DNA from: Cyanobacterium sp. uoEpiScrs1
GTDB taxonomy: Bacteria; Cyanobacteriota; Cyanobacteriia; Cyanobacteriales; Microcystaceae
Length of the DNA stretch: 64,000 nucleotides
Direction: 5' to 3'
NCBI RefSeq assembly: GCF_947331815.1
Contig: NZ_OX373462.1
Location: forward strand, 669,376-733,375
Each line of letters begins with the position of its first letter. Position 1 is the first letter of the stretch. The notes under the pieces were generated by a model that was not told where the DNA came from, made no database searches, and was given only the letters and a program-made list of their open reading frames with translations. This document shows positions 49,309 through 59,253 of the stretch, piece by piece. The position numbers were made by a program, and so were the translations under genes.

Positions 49309-49800
49309 ATGTCTGAACTAATTTGGTTAGGAATTGATCCAGGTTTAGCCATTCTAGGATGGTCAGTTTTACAAGAAACAAAATCAAATTATCCTCTACT
49401 GATTGACTATGGAATTATTGAGACTCCAAAAACTCTATCAACTTCTCAACGATTAGTAGAAATTGAACAAGATTTGGTGGGGTTAGTTCAAGAATTTACC
49501 CCCCACCGAATTGCTATTGAAATGCCCTATTTTAACCGTAAAATTAAAGCTGCTGGTGGTGTAATGCAAGCTCTAGGAGTGGTTAACTTAGTTAGTTATC
49601 GTGAAATGAAAATCGAACCAATTTTTCTTCATCAATCAAGTTGGAAATGTCATTTAGGAAATGGGCGAGCTACTAAAAAAGATGTAGCTCACACGGTAAG
49701 TCGTTTATTTGAATTAGAATTTCTTCCTATTGATGATAGTGTGGATGCAATTGCCATTGCCTATGCTGCTTTATGTGGATTAACCAATAACATTAAATGA
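49309..49800 (+). CDS. ruvC: Holliday junction resolvase RuvC
   Basis: Endonuclease that cuts Holliday junctions with RuvAB in recombinational repair. The RNase H-like catalytic acids are in place: Asp in LGIDPGLAILGWS (residue 9), Glu in RIAIEMPYF, and the paired acids in DDSVDAIAIAYAAL. The segment KKDVAHTVSRLF is also family-like. At 163 residues it is complete. The end overlaps the convergent nitrilase gene by 8 bases. Together with recA, less than 2 kb away on the other strand, it shows that homologous recombination is retained, which is not always so in reduced symbionts. Confidence 0.95.
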   Translation: MSELIWLGIDPGLAILGWSVLQETKSNYPLLIDYGIIETPKTLSTSQRLVEIEQDLVGLVQEFTPHRIAIEMPYFNRKIKAAGGVMQALGVVNLVSYREMKIEPIFLHQSSWKCHLGNGRATKKDVAHTVSRLFELEFLPIDDSVDAIAIAYAALCGLTNNIK

Positions 49801-50611
49801 AAACACGGTGTCGTAGAGAAGGCATTTGTCTACGTACCTGTTGAATGCGGGAAGGGTTAATTTCCGCAATTACCATCCCTTCTTCTTGTCCTGCATCGGC
49901 CAAAATTGTCCCCCAGGGATCGACAATACAAGCATGCCCATGAGTATACCGTCGTTCATAATGATTCCCTGTTTGAGCAGGAGCGATCACGTAACAGGTA
50001 TTTTCAATAGCTCTAGCTTGAAGTAATATCTTCCAGTGATCTTTTCCTGTAAAGGCAGTAAAGGCAGCGGGAATAAACAGAACATCAGCTCCCTGATGGG
50101 ATAGGTGACGATAAATTTCAGGAAAGCGAACATCGTAGCAAATAGAAAGTCCTAAATTGCCAAACTGCTCAGAAGGATAGATATTAGGTAAGTTTTGTCC
50201 CGCCATTACCGTACTTGACTCGCAATATGTATTGCCATCAGGAACATCTACATCGAACAGATGAACTTTTTGATAACGAGCTACTTCTATACCAGTGGAA
50301 TCGACTAAGATAGCGGTATTATAAGCCTTGGTGAAATCTCCTTCTACAGGCACTGGAAAACCTCCTCCCAAGATCATAATTTGAAAACGTTGTGCCATAG
50401 TCTTGAGAAATTTTTGAGATTTTTCATTGATGATTTTTGCTTCCTGTAATTTTTCTTCTTCTTTACCTAAAAATGCAAAATTTTCTGGTAGTCCAATTAA
50501 CTCAGCTCCTCGACGCACAGCCAACTCGATTAGTTCTTCGGCCTCAGCTAAGTTTTTTTGAAGATCAGGCTGACTAGTCATTTGAATAGCTGCGGCAAGA
50601 TAAGATTTCAT
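49793..50611 (-). CDS. Carbon-nitrogen hydrolase (Nit1/omega-amidase-like)
   Basis: A nitrilase-superfamily amidase, probably a deaminated-glutathione amidase that repairs a side product of glutathione metabolism. The catalytic triad is visible: Glu in GLPENFAFLG, Lys in RYQKVHLFDVDVP, and Cys in LSICYDVRFPE. Family segments QARAIENTCYVIAPAQTG and HGHACIVDPWG are also present. At 272 residues it is full length. Its stop overlaps ruvC tail to tail by 8 bases. The repair role fits the presence of gshB in this window, but other substrates of the Nit family cannot be excluded from sequence. Confidence 0.88.
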   Translation of the reverse strand: MKSYLAAAIQMTSQPDLQKNLAEAEELIELAVRRGAELIGLPENFAFLGKEEEKLQEAKIINEKSQKFLKTMAQRFQIMILGGGFPVPVEGDFTKAYNTAILVDSTGIEVARYQKVHLFDVDVPDGNTYCESSTVMAGQNLPNIYPSEQFGNLGLSICYDVRFPEIYRHLSHQGADVLFIPAAFTAFTGKDHWKILLQARAIENTCYVIAPAQTGNHYERRYTHGHACIVDPWGTILADAGQEEGMVIAEINPSRIQQVRRQMPSLRHRVFI

Positions 50612-50671
50612 CAGTTCTGTCAGTAATATTGTAGATGCAACGTAGACTTATATTCTAACTTTCAGAGTTAT

Positions 50672-51376
50672 TTATATCCAATCTTGATCTTCTTCTTGAT
50701 TACAATTGGAAGACTTTTGGTTTTCACAATAAGGAGGAGTCAAGACACGATAGTTAGCATCATAAACTTGATCAACTGTTTTGTTTTTCGATTTAAGAGT
50801 CTCTGGCTTTTTTGGGGGAGGTTTAACCGACTCTCGCAATAGTGAACTATTTTCAGAGTCGCGGAGTTCACGATAAGTATAAGAATAAATTGAACCTTGA
50901 CAAGAAACTTTTTTAGGGGATTGTAGAATCTCAAAATCTGTTGCTCGCTCTTCCTCTGCTTGTGGTTCTTCTAATTGTTCACAAGTAAATGTGGAGTTTG
51001 TTGGCGGCTCCTCAATATCCCAAGCATCTTCTTCATCAAACTCCTGTTCTGGCTTTCCCCAATTCCTTAGAGATGTTTTTCCCCAGTCAAATTTTTTTGA
51101 GGAAGGGGAAGAATTTGAGAATTGAGATGCTTGAAGAGGAAAGGTAAAACCTCTAAGAGAGAATGATGAGGAAAACTGATTGATAAGTGTTATTATCAAA
51201 CTGGTTAAAAATCCAAGAATAATAAACAAAAAAGCCCAAATTCCGACAGGTAATGTTAGAGTCAATAAAGCAGTTTTGGCATTTATCCCTAGAAAATAAA
51301 GAGTTATAGGCTGTGGGTTTTGGATGAGAAAAACAATAGTTGAAACGAGAATTAATAACAGTAATAATAACTTCAT
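50672..51376 (-). CDS. LapA-domain (DUF1049) membrane protein
   Basis: A small membrane protein with an N-terminal LapA/DUF1049 domain. The first helix (KLLLLLLILVSTIVFLIQNP) is followed by the typical QNPQPITLYFLG and a second helix (LPVGIWAFLFIILGFLTSLI). LapA in proteobacteria helps LPS assembly; the cyanobacterial function is unknown. Residues about 80-234 are a long, acidic and Ser-rich, probably disordered cytoplasmic tail that ends near the conserved VYDANYRVLTPPY. The 234-residue length matches cyanobacterial homologues. It lies 60 bases before the nitrilase gene on the same strand and may be cotranscribed with it. Confidence 0.85.
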   Translation of the reverse strand: MKLLLLLLILVSTIVFLIQNPQPITLYFLGINAKTALLTLTLPVGIWAFLFIILGFLTSLIITLINQFSSSFSLRGFTFPLQASQFSNSSPSSKKFDWGKTSLRNWGKPEQEFDEEDAWDIEEPPTNSTFTCEQLEEPQAEEERATDFEILQSPKKVSCQGSIYSYTYRELRDSENSSLLRESVKPPPKKPETLKSKNKTVDQVYDANYRVLTPPYCENQKSSNCNQEEDQDWI

Positions 51377-51410
51377 CTGATATTATTGGCTAACAACAAG
51401 ATGATCGACT

Positions 51411-51443
51411 GAAAAGGTGAGTAAGAGCTTTACCCACCTTTTC
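51411..51443 (-). terminator. Stem-loop after recA
   Basis: Arms 51411-51424 and 51430-51443 pair over 14 bp with one mismatch and a 5-nt loop, 27 bases beyond the recA stop on the minus strand. Confidence 0.65.
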
Positions 51444-51470
51444 TTTAATGTCGTTTGACTTTAGTGTTTT

Positions 51471-52514
51471 CTACTCTTCTTCATCGGTCTGGGAAATAGC
51501 AAAACCCAGAGAGCCTAGTTCAAGTCTTTCTCGAACTTGCTGCTCTATGGTTTCCGCGATTTTGAAATTTTCCTCAAGATACTTGACTGCATTGTCCCGC
51601 CCTTGGGAAATATTATCTCCATTGTAGCTGTACCATGCCCCTTTGCGATTGATGACATCGGTTTGTTCCGCTAAATCTAACACACAGCCCATACGAGAAA
51701 TTCCTTTACCAAAGATAATATCAAATTCAGCGATGCGAAAAGGTGGAGCAACTTTATTTTTAGCAACTTTAACTTTAGCTCGTATTCCATACTCTCCTTC
51801 GCTACCTTTTTTGAGAGTTTGAATACGGCGAATATCTAAGCGGACTGAGGCATAAAATTTCAGGGCATTTCCTCCGGTAGTCACTTCAGGATTACCATAA
51901 GTAATCCCTATCTTTTGCCGTAGTTGGTTCAGGAAAACTACTACGCAACCTGACTTACCAATATTTCCGGCTATTTTTCGTAAAGCTTTGCTCATAAGGC
52001 GAGCTTGTAACCCAACCTGGGTGTCTCCCATTTCTCCTTCAATTTCAGCACGGGGTACTAAAGCAGCCACAGAATCTATCACGACTATATCAACAGCAGC
52101 GGATCTAACCAATTGATCTACAATTTCTAAAGCTGATTCTCCGGTATCAGGTTGAGCAACAAGCAAATTTTCAATATCCACTCCTAAAGCATGAGAATAG
52201 GTGGGATCAAGAGCGTGTTCTGCATCAACAAAAGCTGCTACCCCTCCGGCTTTTTGTACTTCAGCAATTGCATGAAGAGCGAGGGTAGTTTTTCCAGAAC
52301 TTTCAGGACCATAAATCTCAACTATTCGTCCTTGAGGAAATCCTCCTCCTAGAGCCAAATCCAACGTTAATGCTCCACTGGGTACAGTTTCTACCCTCAT
52401 CCGCGCTGCATCTCCTAGACGCATGATGGAGCCTTTCCCGAAATTCCGTTCAATTTGATTGAGAACTAAGCCTAGGGCTTTATCTTTGTCAGGATTATTA
52501 GTTATAGTAGCCAT
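51471..52514 (-). CDS. recA: Recombinase RecA
   Basis: ATP-dependent strand-exchange protein for homologous recombination and the SOS response. The Walker A motif GPESSGKT (residues 69-76), the Walker [15 protein letters not shown], the L1 loop region [22 protein letters not shown], split over its conserved halves, and L2 ([22 protein letters not shown]) are intact. The open frame begins one codon earlier with TTG, and I start at the ATG. The 347-residue product lacks the long acidic tail of some homologues but ends in SQTDEEE. It is a single gene with its own terminator hairpin. Upstream there is 1.3 kb of empty DNA; I saw no clear LexA box. Confidence 0.97.
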   Translation of the reverse strand: MATITNNPDKDKALGLVLNQIERNFGKGSIMRLGDAARMRVETVPSGALTLDLALGGGFPQGRIVEIYGPESSGKTTLALHAIAEVQKAGGVAAFVDAEHALDPTYSHALGVDIENLLVAQPDTGESALEIVDQLVRSAAVDIVVIDSVAALVPRAEIEGEMGDTQVGLQARLMSKALRKIAGNIGKSGCVVVFLNQLRQKIGITYGNPEVTTGGNALKFYASVRLDIRRIQTLKKGSEGEYGIRAKVKVAKNKVAPPFRIAEFDIIFGKGISRMGCVLDLAEQTDVINRKGAWYSYNGDNISQGRDNAVKYLEENFKIAETIEQQVRERLELGSLGFAISQTDEEE

Positions 52515-53784
52515 CAACGCCTCAAAAAGTTTTCAGAAAAGAATTTATAGTACAAGAATATCTGCTCATTGTAGCCGTTTTTTGTGGCAGCCAACATTGA
52601 GTTATGACAATTTTGTTATTTTTTAAAAAAAATAATTATAATCCCGAAGTTATACAGCTATATGGGTAACAGATAGATTACAGATACTCTTAAAATCTTT
52701 AATAAATTAGAACTAAAATAAATAATTAGTAATTTACTATTTTGTTATTTAAATAGATGATCTTTTATTATTTTATTTTTATAAACAAGTACTATAGATA
52801 ATTATTTTTATTTACGAAACTATAAATAATTTTTACTTGGCTGCATTAATGCTACTAAGACGAATAAATTTACCAGGACTACTATAATAGTTATCATAAT
52901 ATTAATATAATATAACTTAGTTACTAGTCTAAAATTATTAATCTAACAAGTAATAAACACTTACTAAATTAATAAACTTAAGCAAAAATCAGTTAAAGTT
53001 TTTTATGAAACGTAATTAAAAGACAATACTAACTAGTCTCTTGTTGAATTATGATTGGTTTAAGACTAGATTTTATGAACCATGTGGATGTAAGTAGATT
53101 ACTTAAATATATTTACCATAACCACATTCAATTTTTAATAATTTAATTTGCTATTTAAGCATATTTTTTACTACTTATTACCTAGCTTATTTTAGTTATT
53201 TAAAATAGTATTTTACTATATCTTTATCTTAAATATTTATATGTTTTTTGATGTTAATTAGATTAAGTTTTACTTTGAAGAAGATGAAATTTATTTTAAA
53301 CGAAAAGTATAGTATAAGACTTAAGATGTTTAACTTGAATTTAAGCTATTGAGTAAAAAGGTTGATTGTATAAAGTTACCCAGTATACTCTTAGTTGTAT
53401 TTGAGCTTTAACTTTTGTTAAAGCTTATTTGTCAAACATTATAGGAGATTTTAAAATCTAGGAAAATAGTATAAACTATGCTAGAATACCCTCATGAGAG
53501 TTGTGTTTGTGAATTATTAACAATAATTCATAGTTCTTAGCTTATCTATTCTTCTAAACTTTTTCTTTAGACTTACGTCTATGTTTCAACACAAAATCAC
53601 CAAAACAAAAATTTACAGGATATTCTTGAGAAACCAAGGTTAAAATACTGTATTTATTGATATAATGAAGGCTTGACTATGAATGCATAAAACACTAGAC
53701 AGATATGTTAATGGACACAAAGACTTGAAAAAAATAGATCTAAATTACTGTTAATTTGAAATATAAACTATTGAGGATGTAGTG
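52515..53784. other. 1.3-kb gene-free stretch
   Basis: Very AT-rich. A small 9-bp hairpin at 53404-53425 followed by TATTTGTC could be a terminator. No frame or RNA is recognised. The last part must hold the rpsU promoter. Confidence 0.5.
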
Positions 53785-53970
53785 ATGACCCAAATAATTT
53801 TGGGGGAGCATGAGGGAATTGAATCGGCTCTGCGTCGTTTCAAAAGACAAGTTAGTAGGGCCGGGATATTTGCTGATATAAAAAAACATCGTCATTTCGA
53901 AACACCAATTGAAAAACGAAAACGGAAAGCAATAGCAAAACAGAAACAACGCAAAATAAAATATTATTAG
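53785..53970 (+). CDS. rpsU: 30S ribosomal protein bS21
   Basis: Small ribosomal subunit protein S21, placed at the platform where the mRNA Shine-Dalgarno helix forms. The 61 residues are typical of cyanobacterial S21: [20 protein letters not shown] at the N-terminus, then [20 protein letters not shown], and a very basic tail. The frame includes a GTG one codon earlier, but the ATG at 53785 has a GAGG SD at the usual distance. The gene is preceded by 1.3 kb of empty DNA and followed by aroK 140 bases later. Confidence 0.96.
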   Translation: MTQIILGEHEGIESALRRFKRQVSRAGIFADIKKHRHFETPIEKRKRKAIAKQKQRKIKYY

Positions 53971-54110
53971 AAATAATTAACGAATCTTGTATTTTTCAGG
54001 TAGATTATTGTAGATTTAACTACAAAACCAACGAAAAAATAGATCCAATACTGGTCCTTTTCACTTCGTTACTGGACAGGAGTTGAGTTTCAATTATCAA
54101 ATTATTAAAA

Positions 54111-54665
54111 ATGCAAGGGTTACTTCAAGGCATCAATGTTTTTCTTATCGGAATGATGGGCACAGGAAAAACTACTGTGGGAAAACTTTTAGCACAAGAG
54201 TTAGCTTATCGTTTTTTTGATACAGATATTCTAATTGAACGAGTGATACAACAACCTGTTGACAGGATTTTTATCTCCATGGGAGAGGCAAACTTTCGGA
54301 AAATTGAAAGCCAAGTACTCGCTGAAGTGACCGCCTGTACAAAAAGTGTAATTGCAACGGGAGGGGGCGTTATCTTAAAACCTCAAAACTGGGTTCATCT
54401 TCGTCATGGTTTAATTATCTGGTTAGATGCTTCTGTCGAGTTATTAACTACTCGTTTAGCTGACGATAAAACCCGTCCTCTTTTACAAAATACCGATCTA
54501 ACAAGCAAGTTAAGCTCCTTATTAGAGCAGCGACGTTCTCTATATAACCAAGGAGATTTACGGATTACTATTAATAAAAACGATACTCCTGAAATGCTTC
54601 TTTCCAAAATTTTAGAAAATATTCCTGGTAAAATTAGGTCTAATCTTGAAGTGTCTAACAATTAA
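54111..54665 (+). CDS. aroK: Shikimate kinase
   Basis: Phosphorylates shikimate with ATP, a middle step toward chorismate and the aromatic amino acids. The Walker A loop GMMGTGKTTVGK lies near the N-terminus. The shikimate-binding FDTDILIE, the FRKIES arginine region, the Walker B-like IATGGGVIL and the lid arginine in DKTRPLL are all present, so the enzyme should be active. At 184 residues it is full length. With aroE and trpA in this window it shows that aromatic amino acid synthesis is kept. Confidence 0.95.
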   Translation: MQGLLQGINVFLIGMMGTGKTTVGKLLAQELAYRFFDTDILIERVIQQPVDRIFISMGEANFRKIESQVLAEVTACTKSVIATGGGVILKPQNWVHLRHGLIIWLDASVELLTTRLADDKTRPLLQNTDLTSKLSSLLEQRRSLYNQGDLRITINKNDTPEMLLSKILENIPGKIRSNLEVSNN

Positions 54666-55008
54666 AACTAAAGATAGACTCCAGCGTCACAAACTAAGAT
54701 ATTAGCATCTAAGATGTTGGATTTTAAGAAATAGATATTTCTGCATGTTATGTAGATTACATGGTTTGTAAGCAATAAAAATTATAAAATTATTCTAATC
54801 ATATTTATCCTCATGACAATCTTTTCGACTTACTTAAAAAAATAGAACAAATTGAAGTAAAAAGTTTACTAAAGTCAACTAACGGAGCCACTTTGTATAC
54901 TAAAAAACAAATAAAAAGTATCGAGGCTTATCTTGTAGTTTATTGTAGCAACAGTATTTTGGCAAGACACATAAATAATACGAATATATTTTGTATAAAA
55001 AATGACGA
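54666..55008. other. Intergenic region between convergent aroK and SGNH hydrolase genes
   Basis: About 340 AT-rich bases. I see no gene, RNA or strong hairpin in it. Confidence 0.5.
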
Positions 55009-56202
55009 CTAAAGCATTTTACAAACCTTCTTAGTAATTAACTCCCCAGCAAGTTTATGTCCTAATTGATTCCAATGCCCACCTCCTAAAATAGTATTTT
55101 CAAATCCGTGTAAAAATTGGTTATTTTTATCAGCATAGGACTGAAATTCTGGGGCTAGATTAAGCACATCAAATTTTTCTTTTTCTCCTAATATCTTAAT
55201 TCGTTTGTCAGGGTAGAACTGATCTACTATTCCTTCTTCTCTAAAATATTTATCTCGTATAGATTTATTGGGATAAACTTGTGCTGGATTACTTAATGTA
55301 ACAGCTAAAAATCTAGCTTTTATTGTCGCACTTTCTTGTTTAATCATTCTAACTAATTCTTCCGTAATATTCCAGGCTTTTTCCCAGTTTTTATCATCAT
55401 TATCTAAATAAAGTTGTGGTATAAAATCAAGATACTTAATGACATTAAAGTTATTCTTATTTGCAAATTCTTGATCTAAAAACTTATGGCGATTTTTAAT
55501 CGTAATTCTAGCTTTATTAATTATCTGTAATAGGTAAAAATTATTAATAATAGAGAAAACAACTTTTCTCGTTAAACTACTACGCCACTGGTATATTTCA
55601 GTTTCCTTTAAAGAGAAATCCATAACAAACTTATCCCCCTGTTCAATTAAAAAAGGACTAAATCTATCATAGGGACTCAATGCTTTTGAATTATTCACAA
55701 TATCGTTGCCGGTAAAAATAGCTAGGATTACCATGTCAGGAGAATAGTATTTAACCTGGTGTTTTAAAGTCATTAATTCTTGGGCAGTTCCATAGTCTCC
55801 TACTCCAAAATTAATAGTCTCGACCATCCGATTATTAATACTGGGACAATTATGTAATTCTCGTTCAATAAATGACCAAAAAGTATCCTCTAAATTTACT
55901 TGAATGGCTTCGGCAAAAGAATCACCTAAAACAGCAATTCTAAAAGTGTTTTTTGGTTTTTCTCTGGGATAGTACTTATCCCGTAATCCATCCTGGTTTA
56001 TCTTAACCCATCCTTTTCCTTCTTGAATCCACCAACCGGAAATGCCTGGAATTAAAGAGTGTCCTCTAAATTCATCAACCTGATAAAAACTAGGATAAGA
56101 AATCTGAGCAATTCTTAACCCAATCTCACTTATACCCAAGGCGAAGATGACACCACATAATCCCAACAAAATATCTAGTCCAAATTGCTTAAATTTCAAC
56201 AT
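55009..56202 (-). CDS. SGNH/GDSL hydrolase-like membrane-anchored protein
   Basis: A predicted esterase or acyltransferase-related hydrolase of the SGNH fold, anchored by an N-terminal helix (DILLGLCGVIFALGISEIGL) with the rest outside the cytoplasmic membrane. The blocks are visible in order: block I GDSFAEA with the nucleophile Ser, block II with the Gly in NFGVGDYGTAQ, block III GND, and the C-terminal block V with His in GGHWNQLGHKLAG. An Asn precedes the block V His region rather than the usual D-x-x-H, so activity is likely but not certain. Such proteins modify surface glycans. At 397 residues it is intact. The ABC ATPase gene ends 28 bases before it on the same strand, so the two may be cotranscribed. 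Confidence 0.82.
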   Translation of the reverse strand: MLKFKQFGLDILLGLCGVIFALGISEIGLRIAQISYPSFYQVDEFRGHSLIPGISGWWIQEGKGWVKINQDGLRDKYYPREKPKNTFRIAVLGDSFAEAIQVNLEDTFWSFIERELHNCPSINNRMVETINFGVGDYGTAQELMTLKHQVKYYSPDMVILAIFTGNDIVNNSKALSPYDRFSPFLIEQGDKFVMDFSLKETEIYQWRSSLTRKVVFSIINNFYLLQIINKARITIKNRHKFLDQEFANKNNFNVIKYLDFIPQLYLDNDDKNWEKAWNITEELVRMIKQESATIKARFLAVTLSNPAQVYPNKSIRDKYFREEGIVDQFYPDKRIKILGEKEKFDVLNLAPEFQSYADKNNQFLHGFENTILGGGHWNQLGHKLAGELITKKVCKML

Positions 56203-56230
56203 AAATCGTAGGTAAGTCGATGAATTTAAT

Positions 56231-57502
56231 TTATTTTTCTTTAATTATTTTTCTAATAGATTCTTGAGTTTTATGGTCAAATAGATGGATTTTACTTGGG
56301 TTTAAAGATAGCCAAAAACTATGTTTATCTTTATCGATTTTAGCCCAATCCTCAGAAGATATACAAACTTTTATAACAGAATTTATATCAGTAACTAAAT
56401 GAAAAAAAATCGAGGTTTGATTTCCTAGATTTTCAATTAAATTTACTTTAACTTCTAAATTATTAGGTGAAGGTAGTCCAAAACCCAAATGTTCTGGTCT
56501 AATACCTAGATATACTTTAGTTCTAGTGTATTTTTTAAGAAAATATTCCCAAGATTGTGACAATTTTAGAGAAAATTGAGGATGAGTAACCATTACAGGA
56601 GTGTCCACCATCACCTCAAGAAAGTTCATTGGGGATGACCCAATAAATTCTGCAACAAAGCGATTAGCAGGATTATTATAAAGTTCTAAAGGAGGAGCAA
56701 GTTGTTGGATTTCTCCACTATTGATAACTGCAATACGATCACCCATGGTCATTGCTTCAGTTTGATCGTGAGTGACATAAATGGTAGTAATATTCATTTT
56801 TCGTTGCAGTTGAACAATTTCTGAACGCATCATTGCCCGTAGCGTAGTGTCTAAATTTGATAAGGGTTCATCCATCAAAAATACCTGCGGTTTACGGGCG
56901 ATTGCACGTCCTAAAGCTACTCGTTGTTTTTGTCCACCTGATAACTCTTTAGGAAAACAGTCTAAGAGATGATCTAGTTCTAAAAGTTCAGCAACTTGGG
57001 ATACTTTTTCATTTACAATTTGTTCTATCTCAGAAAGATAACGCCAGGACTGAGGCAATGATCTTGTCAAGTTAACTAAAGCTGAATCTAGCCACTTAGG
57101 TAAATATGAGATAGATTTACCTAAGTTATCTTGGTCCATACGACGCAAACCAAAAGCAATATTATCATAGACATTTAAATGGGGATAGAGAGCATAGTTT
57201 TGGAAGACCATAGCAATATCCCTTTGTTTTGGGGGAAGGGTATTTATGACACGATCACCAATTTTAATATTGCCCCCTGTTACTGTTTCTAGCCCACAAA
57301 TAAGACGCAACAATGTACTTTTTCCACAACCAGAAGGTCCAACAAGAACCATGAATTCACCGTCGTCAACTGTCAAGTTAATATCCCGTAAAATACTGAC
57401 TTGCTTATTTTTCGAAGGATTAAACTCGGTTTCTGAAGATGTTGGTTTTGCATCTTTAGGAGAGAAACTTTTATAAATATGTTCTAAGCTAACTTTTGCC
57501 AC
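56231..57502 (-). CDS. ABC transporter ATP-binding protein, CUT1 sugar type (MalK/UgpC-like)
   Basis: Energy-coupling ATPase for uptake of a sugar or osmolyte through CUT1-type permeases. Walker A GPSGCGKST (55-63), the Q-loop at Q101, the signature LSGGQ (187-191), Walker B VFLMDEP (207-213) and the switch His in YVTHDQ are intact. The C-terminal MalK-type regulatory domain follows, with GIRPEHL. At 423 residues it is longer than the usual 360-370: there is an extra segment before Walker A (about 18-33) and another of about 30 residues between Q-loop and signature (about 125-160), which I believe occurs in cyanobacterial relatives. The start codon is GTG (MAKVSLEHIY). No permease or binding protein gene is nearby, so it may serve several transporters. 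Confidence 0.88.
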   Translation of the reverse strand: MAKVSLEHIYKSFSPKDAKPTSSETEFNPSKNKQVSILRDINLTVDDGEFMVLVGPSGCGKSTLLRLICGLETVTGGNIKIGDRVINTLPPKQRDIAMVFQNYALYPHLNVYDNIAFGLRRMDQDNLGKSISYLPKWLDSALVNLTRSLPQSWRYLSEIEQIVNEKVSQVAELLELDHLLDCFPKELSGGQKQRVALGRAIARKPQVFLMDEPLSNLDTTLRAMMRSEIVQLQRKMNITTIYVTHDQTEAMTMGDRIAVINSGEIQQLAPPLELYNNPANRFVAEFIGSSPMNFLEVMVDTPVMVTHPQFSLKLSQSWEYFLKKYTRTKVYLGIRPEHLGFGLPSPNNLEVKVNLIENLGNQTSIFFHLVTDINSVIKVCISSEDWAKIDKDKHSFWLSLNPSKIHLFDHKTQESIRKIIKEK

Positions 57503-58580
57503 GCTGACCCATCATAACAATTTTACTCAAGTTTTATCTTAATACTTGTCTAACGAAGAATGTTTATTTTCTTTTTTCTTTTCTTTTCTTTTTAACTTTA
57601 TTACAACAACGTTAATTAAGCATGTGTACTCTAATTAACATATCATTTTACATTTAAGTAATTAGAGTTTAGGTGATATTGTTTTTGCTTGTTTTTTAGA
57701 AAAATAATTTCTATAGAGAAATTATTTGACTGCTTTTGCTAAATTGTATTTACTTTATTATCTTAATATATAAATTTTTAGACTATTAATTAATTAAGAT
57801 GATTTTTGCCGCCCAAATATTTTTTTATAAATTGTTAAGTATTCTGGTGTCTAGCGATTATTTTTTATAAATCTTTCATCCTACTAGCTTACACTAATTT
57901 TTACTGGCAAACTTATTTTTAAAAATGTGCGATAAAAAAAATTAAAGCAATAACAATAGTTGATCACCCAACTATTGTTATTGTGCAAAAAAATCTATCT
58001 TATTTTTTTAGATTTAGCAGCATTATGCAAAATATTTTGGCTTGTTTTATACACGCATTTTTTATTAACAAACGATAAACTAATATCGCTTATTAAAATA
58101 GATGAACCGACAACCTATAATATTTTCCATTCTAAATAAAATGGACAAAATAGTAAAAAGTTGCTATTTTTTAGATAAGATTGTCACACACAATAGCAGA
58201 AAACACGCAGTAAGAAGTAAAGCGAACATAGGTTAGATCAACATGTTTTCTCTTTAATGTAATAGAAGACTTATCCTAAATCACTGTTAAAAATTTCTTA
58301 CCCGCAGAGCCAGTTTTCTGTTTCTTCAAAAGGTTTTAACTCAGTTTCCATATATCATATGGCATTGTTGAGATAATTTGATAAGCTATGTAATTTTTTA
58401 CATGAAAGTATGCTTATTATTGTATTTAATAACTCTTAACACGTTTATCTATTGTCCTATAACAGTACCATTAGACAGTACGAGATTAAGTATATTGATA
58501 CATCCCCGTTGACTGTAGGGGGGCATTCTGCGAAGATTTTAGATAGACTAGGCTTAAGTGTAAACATTTACTGTTGAACA
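57503..58580. other. 1.1-kb gene-free stretch with an orphan terminator
   Basis: No intact gene. A 15-bp terminator at 57948-57983 reads on the minus strand with a following T-run, yet no minus-strand gene precedes it. The region 58000-58400 may hold a decayed minus-strand gene, but frames there are short and not recognisable. A pyrimidine-rich run lies near 57560-57600. Confidence 0.5.
57948..57983 (-). terminator. Orphan minus-strand terminator
   Basis: Arms 57948-57962 and 57969-57983 are perfectly complementary over 15 bp with a 6-nt loop. On the minus strand a tract of CTTTAATTTTTTTT follows. The only intact genes on the far side (58581 onward) run on the plus strand, so the gene this served is gone. 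Confidence 0.6.
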
Positions 58581-58826
58581 ATGACCATAACCGACTTTCT
58601 AACAGGCGATACACCTGCAGTTTCCTTGCTTTACCTGACCTTGAGCATTCTTTATCTGTTAATTATTCCCGGAATGGTCTATTTTTATCTCAACATTCGT
58701 TGGTATGTGGCGAGTTCTTCTGAACGAGTGTTGATGTATTTTCTTATGTTTTTCTTTTTTCCGGGAATGTTAGTGTTGAGTCCTTTTTTAAACTTCCGAC
58801 CTAAACGCCGCAATGTGACAACTTAG
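58581..58826 (+). CDS. ndhL: NAD(P)H-quinone oxidoreductase subunit L
   Basis: Small cyanobacterial and plastid-specific membrane subunit of NDH-1, the ferredoxin-plastoquinone oxidoreductase used in respiration and cyclic electron flow. In cyanobacteria it was first found as IctA, needed for inorganic carbon uptake. The 81 residues show two membrane helices ([20 protein letters not shown] and [18 protein letters not shown]) joined by the conserved [17 protein letters not shown], and a basic C-terminus RPKRRN. It is followed within 38 bases by DUF3007 and then trpA, the gene order usual in cyanobacteria. In a symbiont it would mark a surviving respiratory NDH-1. Confidence 0.95.
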   Translation: MTITDFLTGDTPAVSLLYLTLSILYLLIIPGMVYFYLNIRWYVASSSERVLMYFLMFFFFPGMLVLSPFLNFRPKRRNVTT

Positions 58827-58864
58827 TCTCAGGTGTCAACTTGAATTTAAACATGTAACATACA

Positions 58865-59179
58865 ATGCGACGAATAGATGTTATCGCTATTGGAATTGCC
58901 ATTTTTGCTGTAGGTGGGATGGCATATCTGTTTTTTCAAACTATCGGATTTAACGAAATATCAGCTGGAATTTGGAGTCAGTTCTTACTAATAGTAGGTT
59001 TGATCTGCTGGACACTGACCTACCTGTTTAAGGTTATGAATAAAAACATGACCTATAATCGACAAGTTAAAAACTATGAAGATGCAGTTTTAGAAAAACG
59101 ACTTCAAGCAATGACATTAGAAGAACTTGAAAAATTGCAACAGGAAATTGTACAAGAACAATCAACGTCCGAATGTTAA
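58865..59179 (+). CDS. DUF3007 family protein
   Basis: A conserved cyanobacterial and plant protein of unknown function, DUF3007, found next to ndhL in most cyanobacteria and therefore suspected to act with NDH-1. The 104 residues have two membrane helices (VIAIGIAIFAVGGMAYLFFQ and WSQFLLIVGLICWTLTYLF), then a charged amphipathic helix (MTYNRQVKNYEDAVLEKRLQ) and the end MTLEELEKLQQEIVQEQ, likely a coiled coil. It lies 38 bases after ndhL and 74 before trpA and is probably part of the same operon. Confidence 0.9.
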   Translation: MRRIDVIAIGIAIFAVGGMAYLFFQTIGFNEISAGIWSQFLLIVGLICWTLTYLFKVMNKNMTYNRQVKNYEDAVLEKRLQAMTLEELEKLQQEIVQEQSTSEC

Positions 59180-59253
59180 TCAATAAAAGCTATATCCGAC
59201 TTTTGTAAGGGGCGATACCCATTTATTCCAACTTTTCGACCTGGTAATTTACT

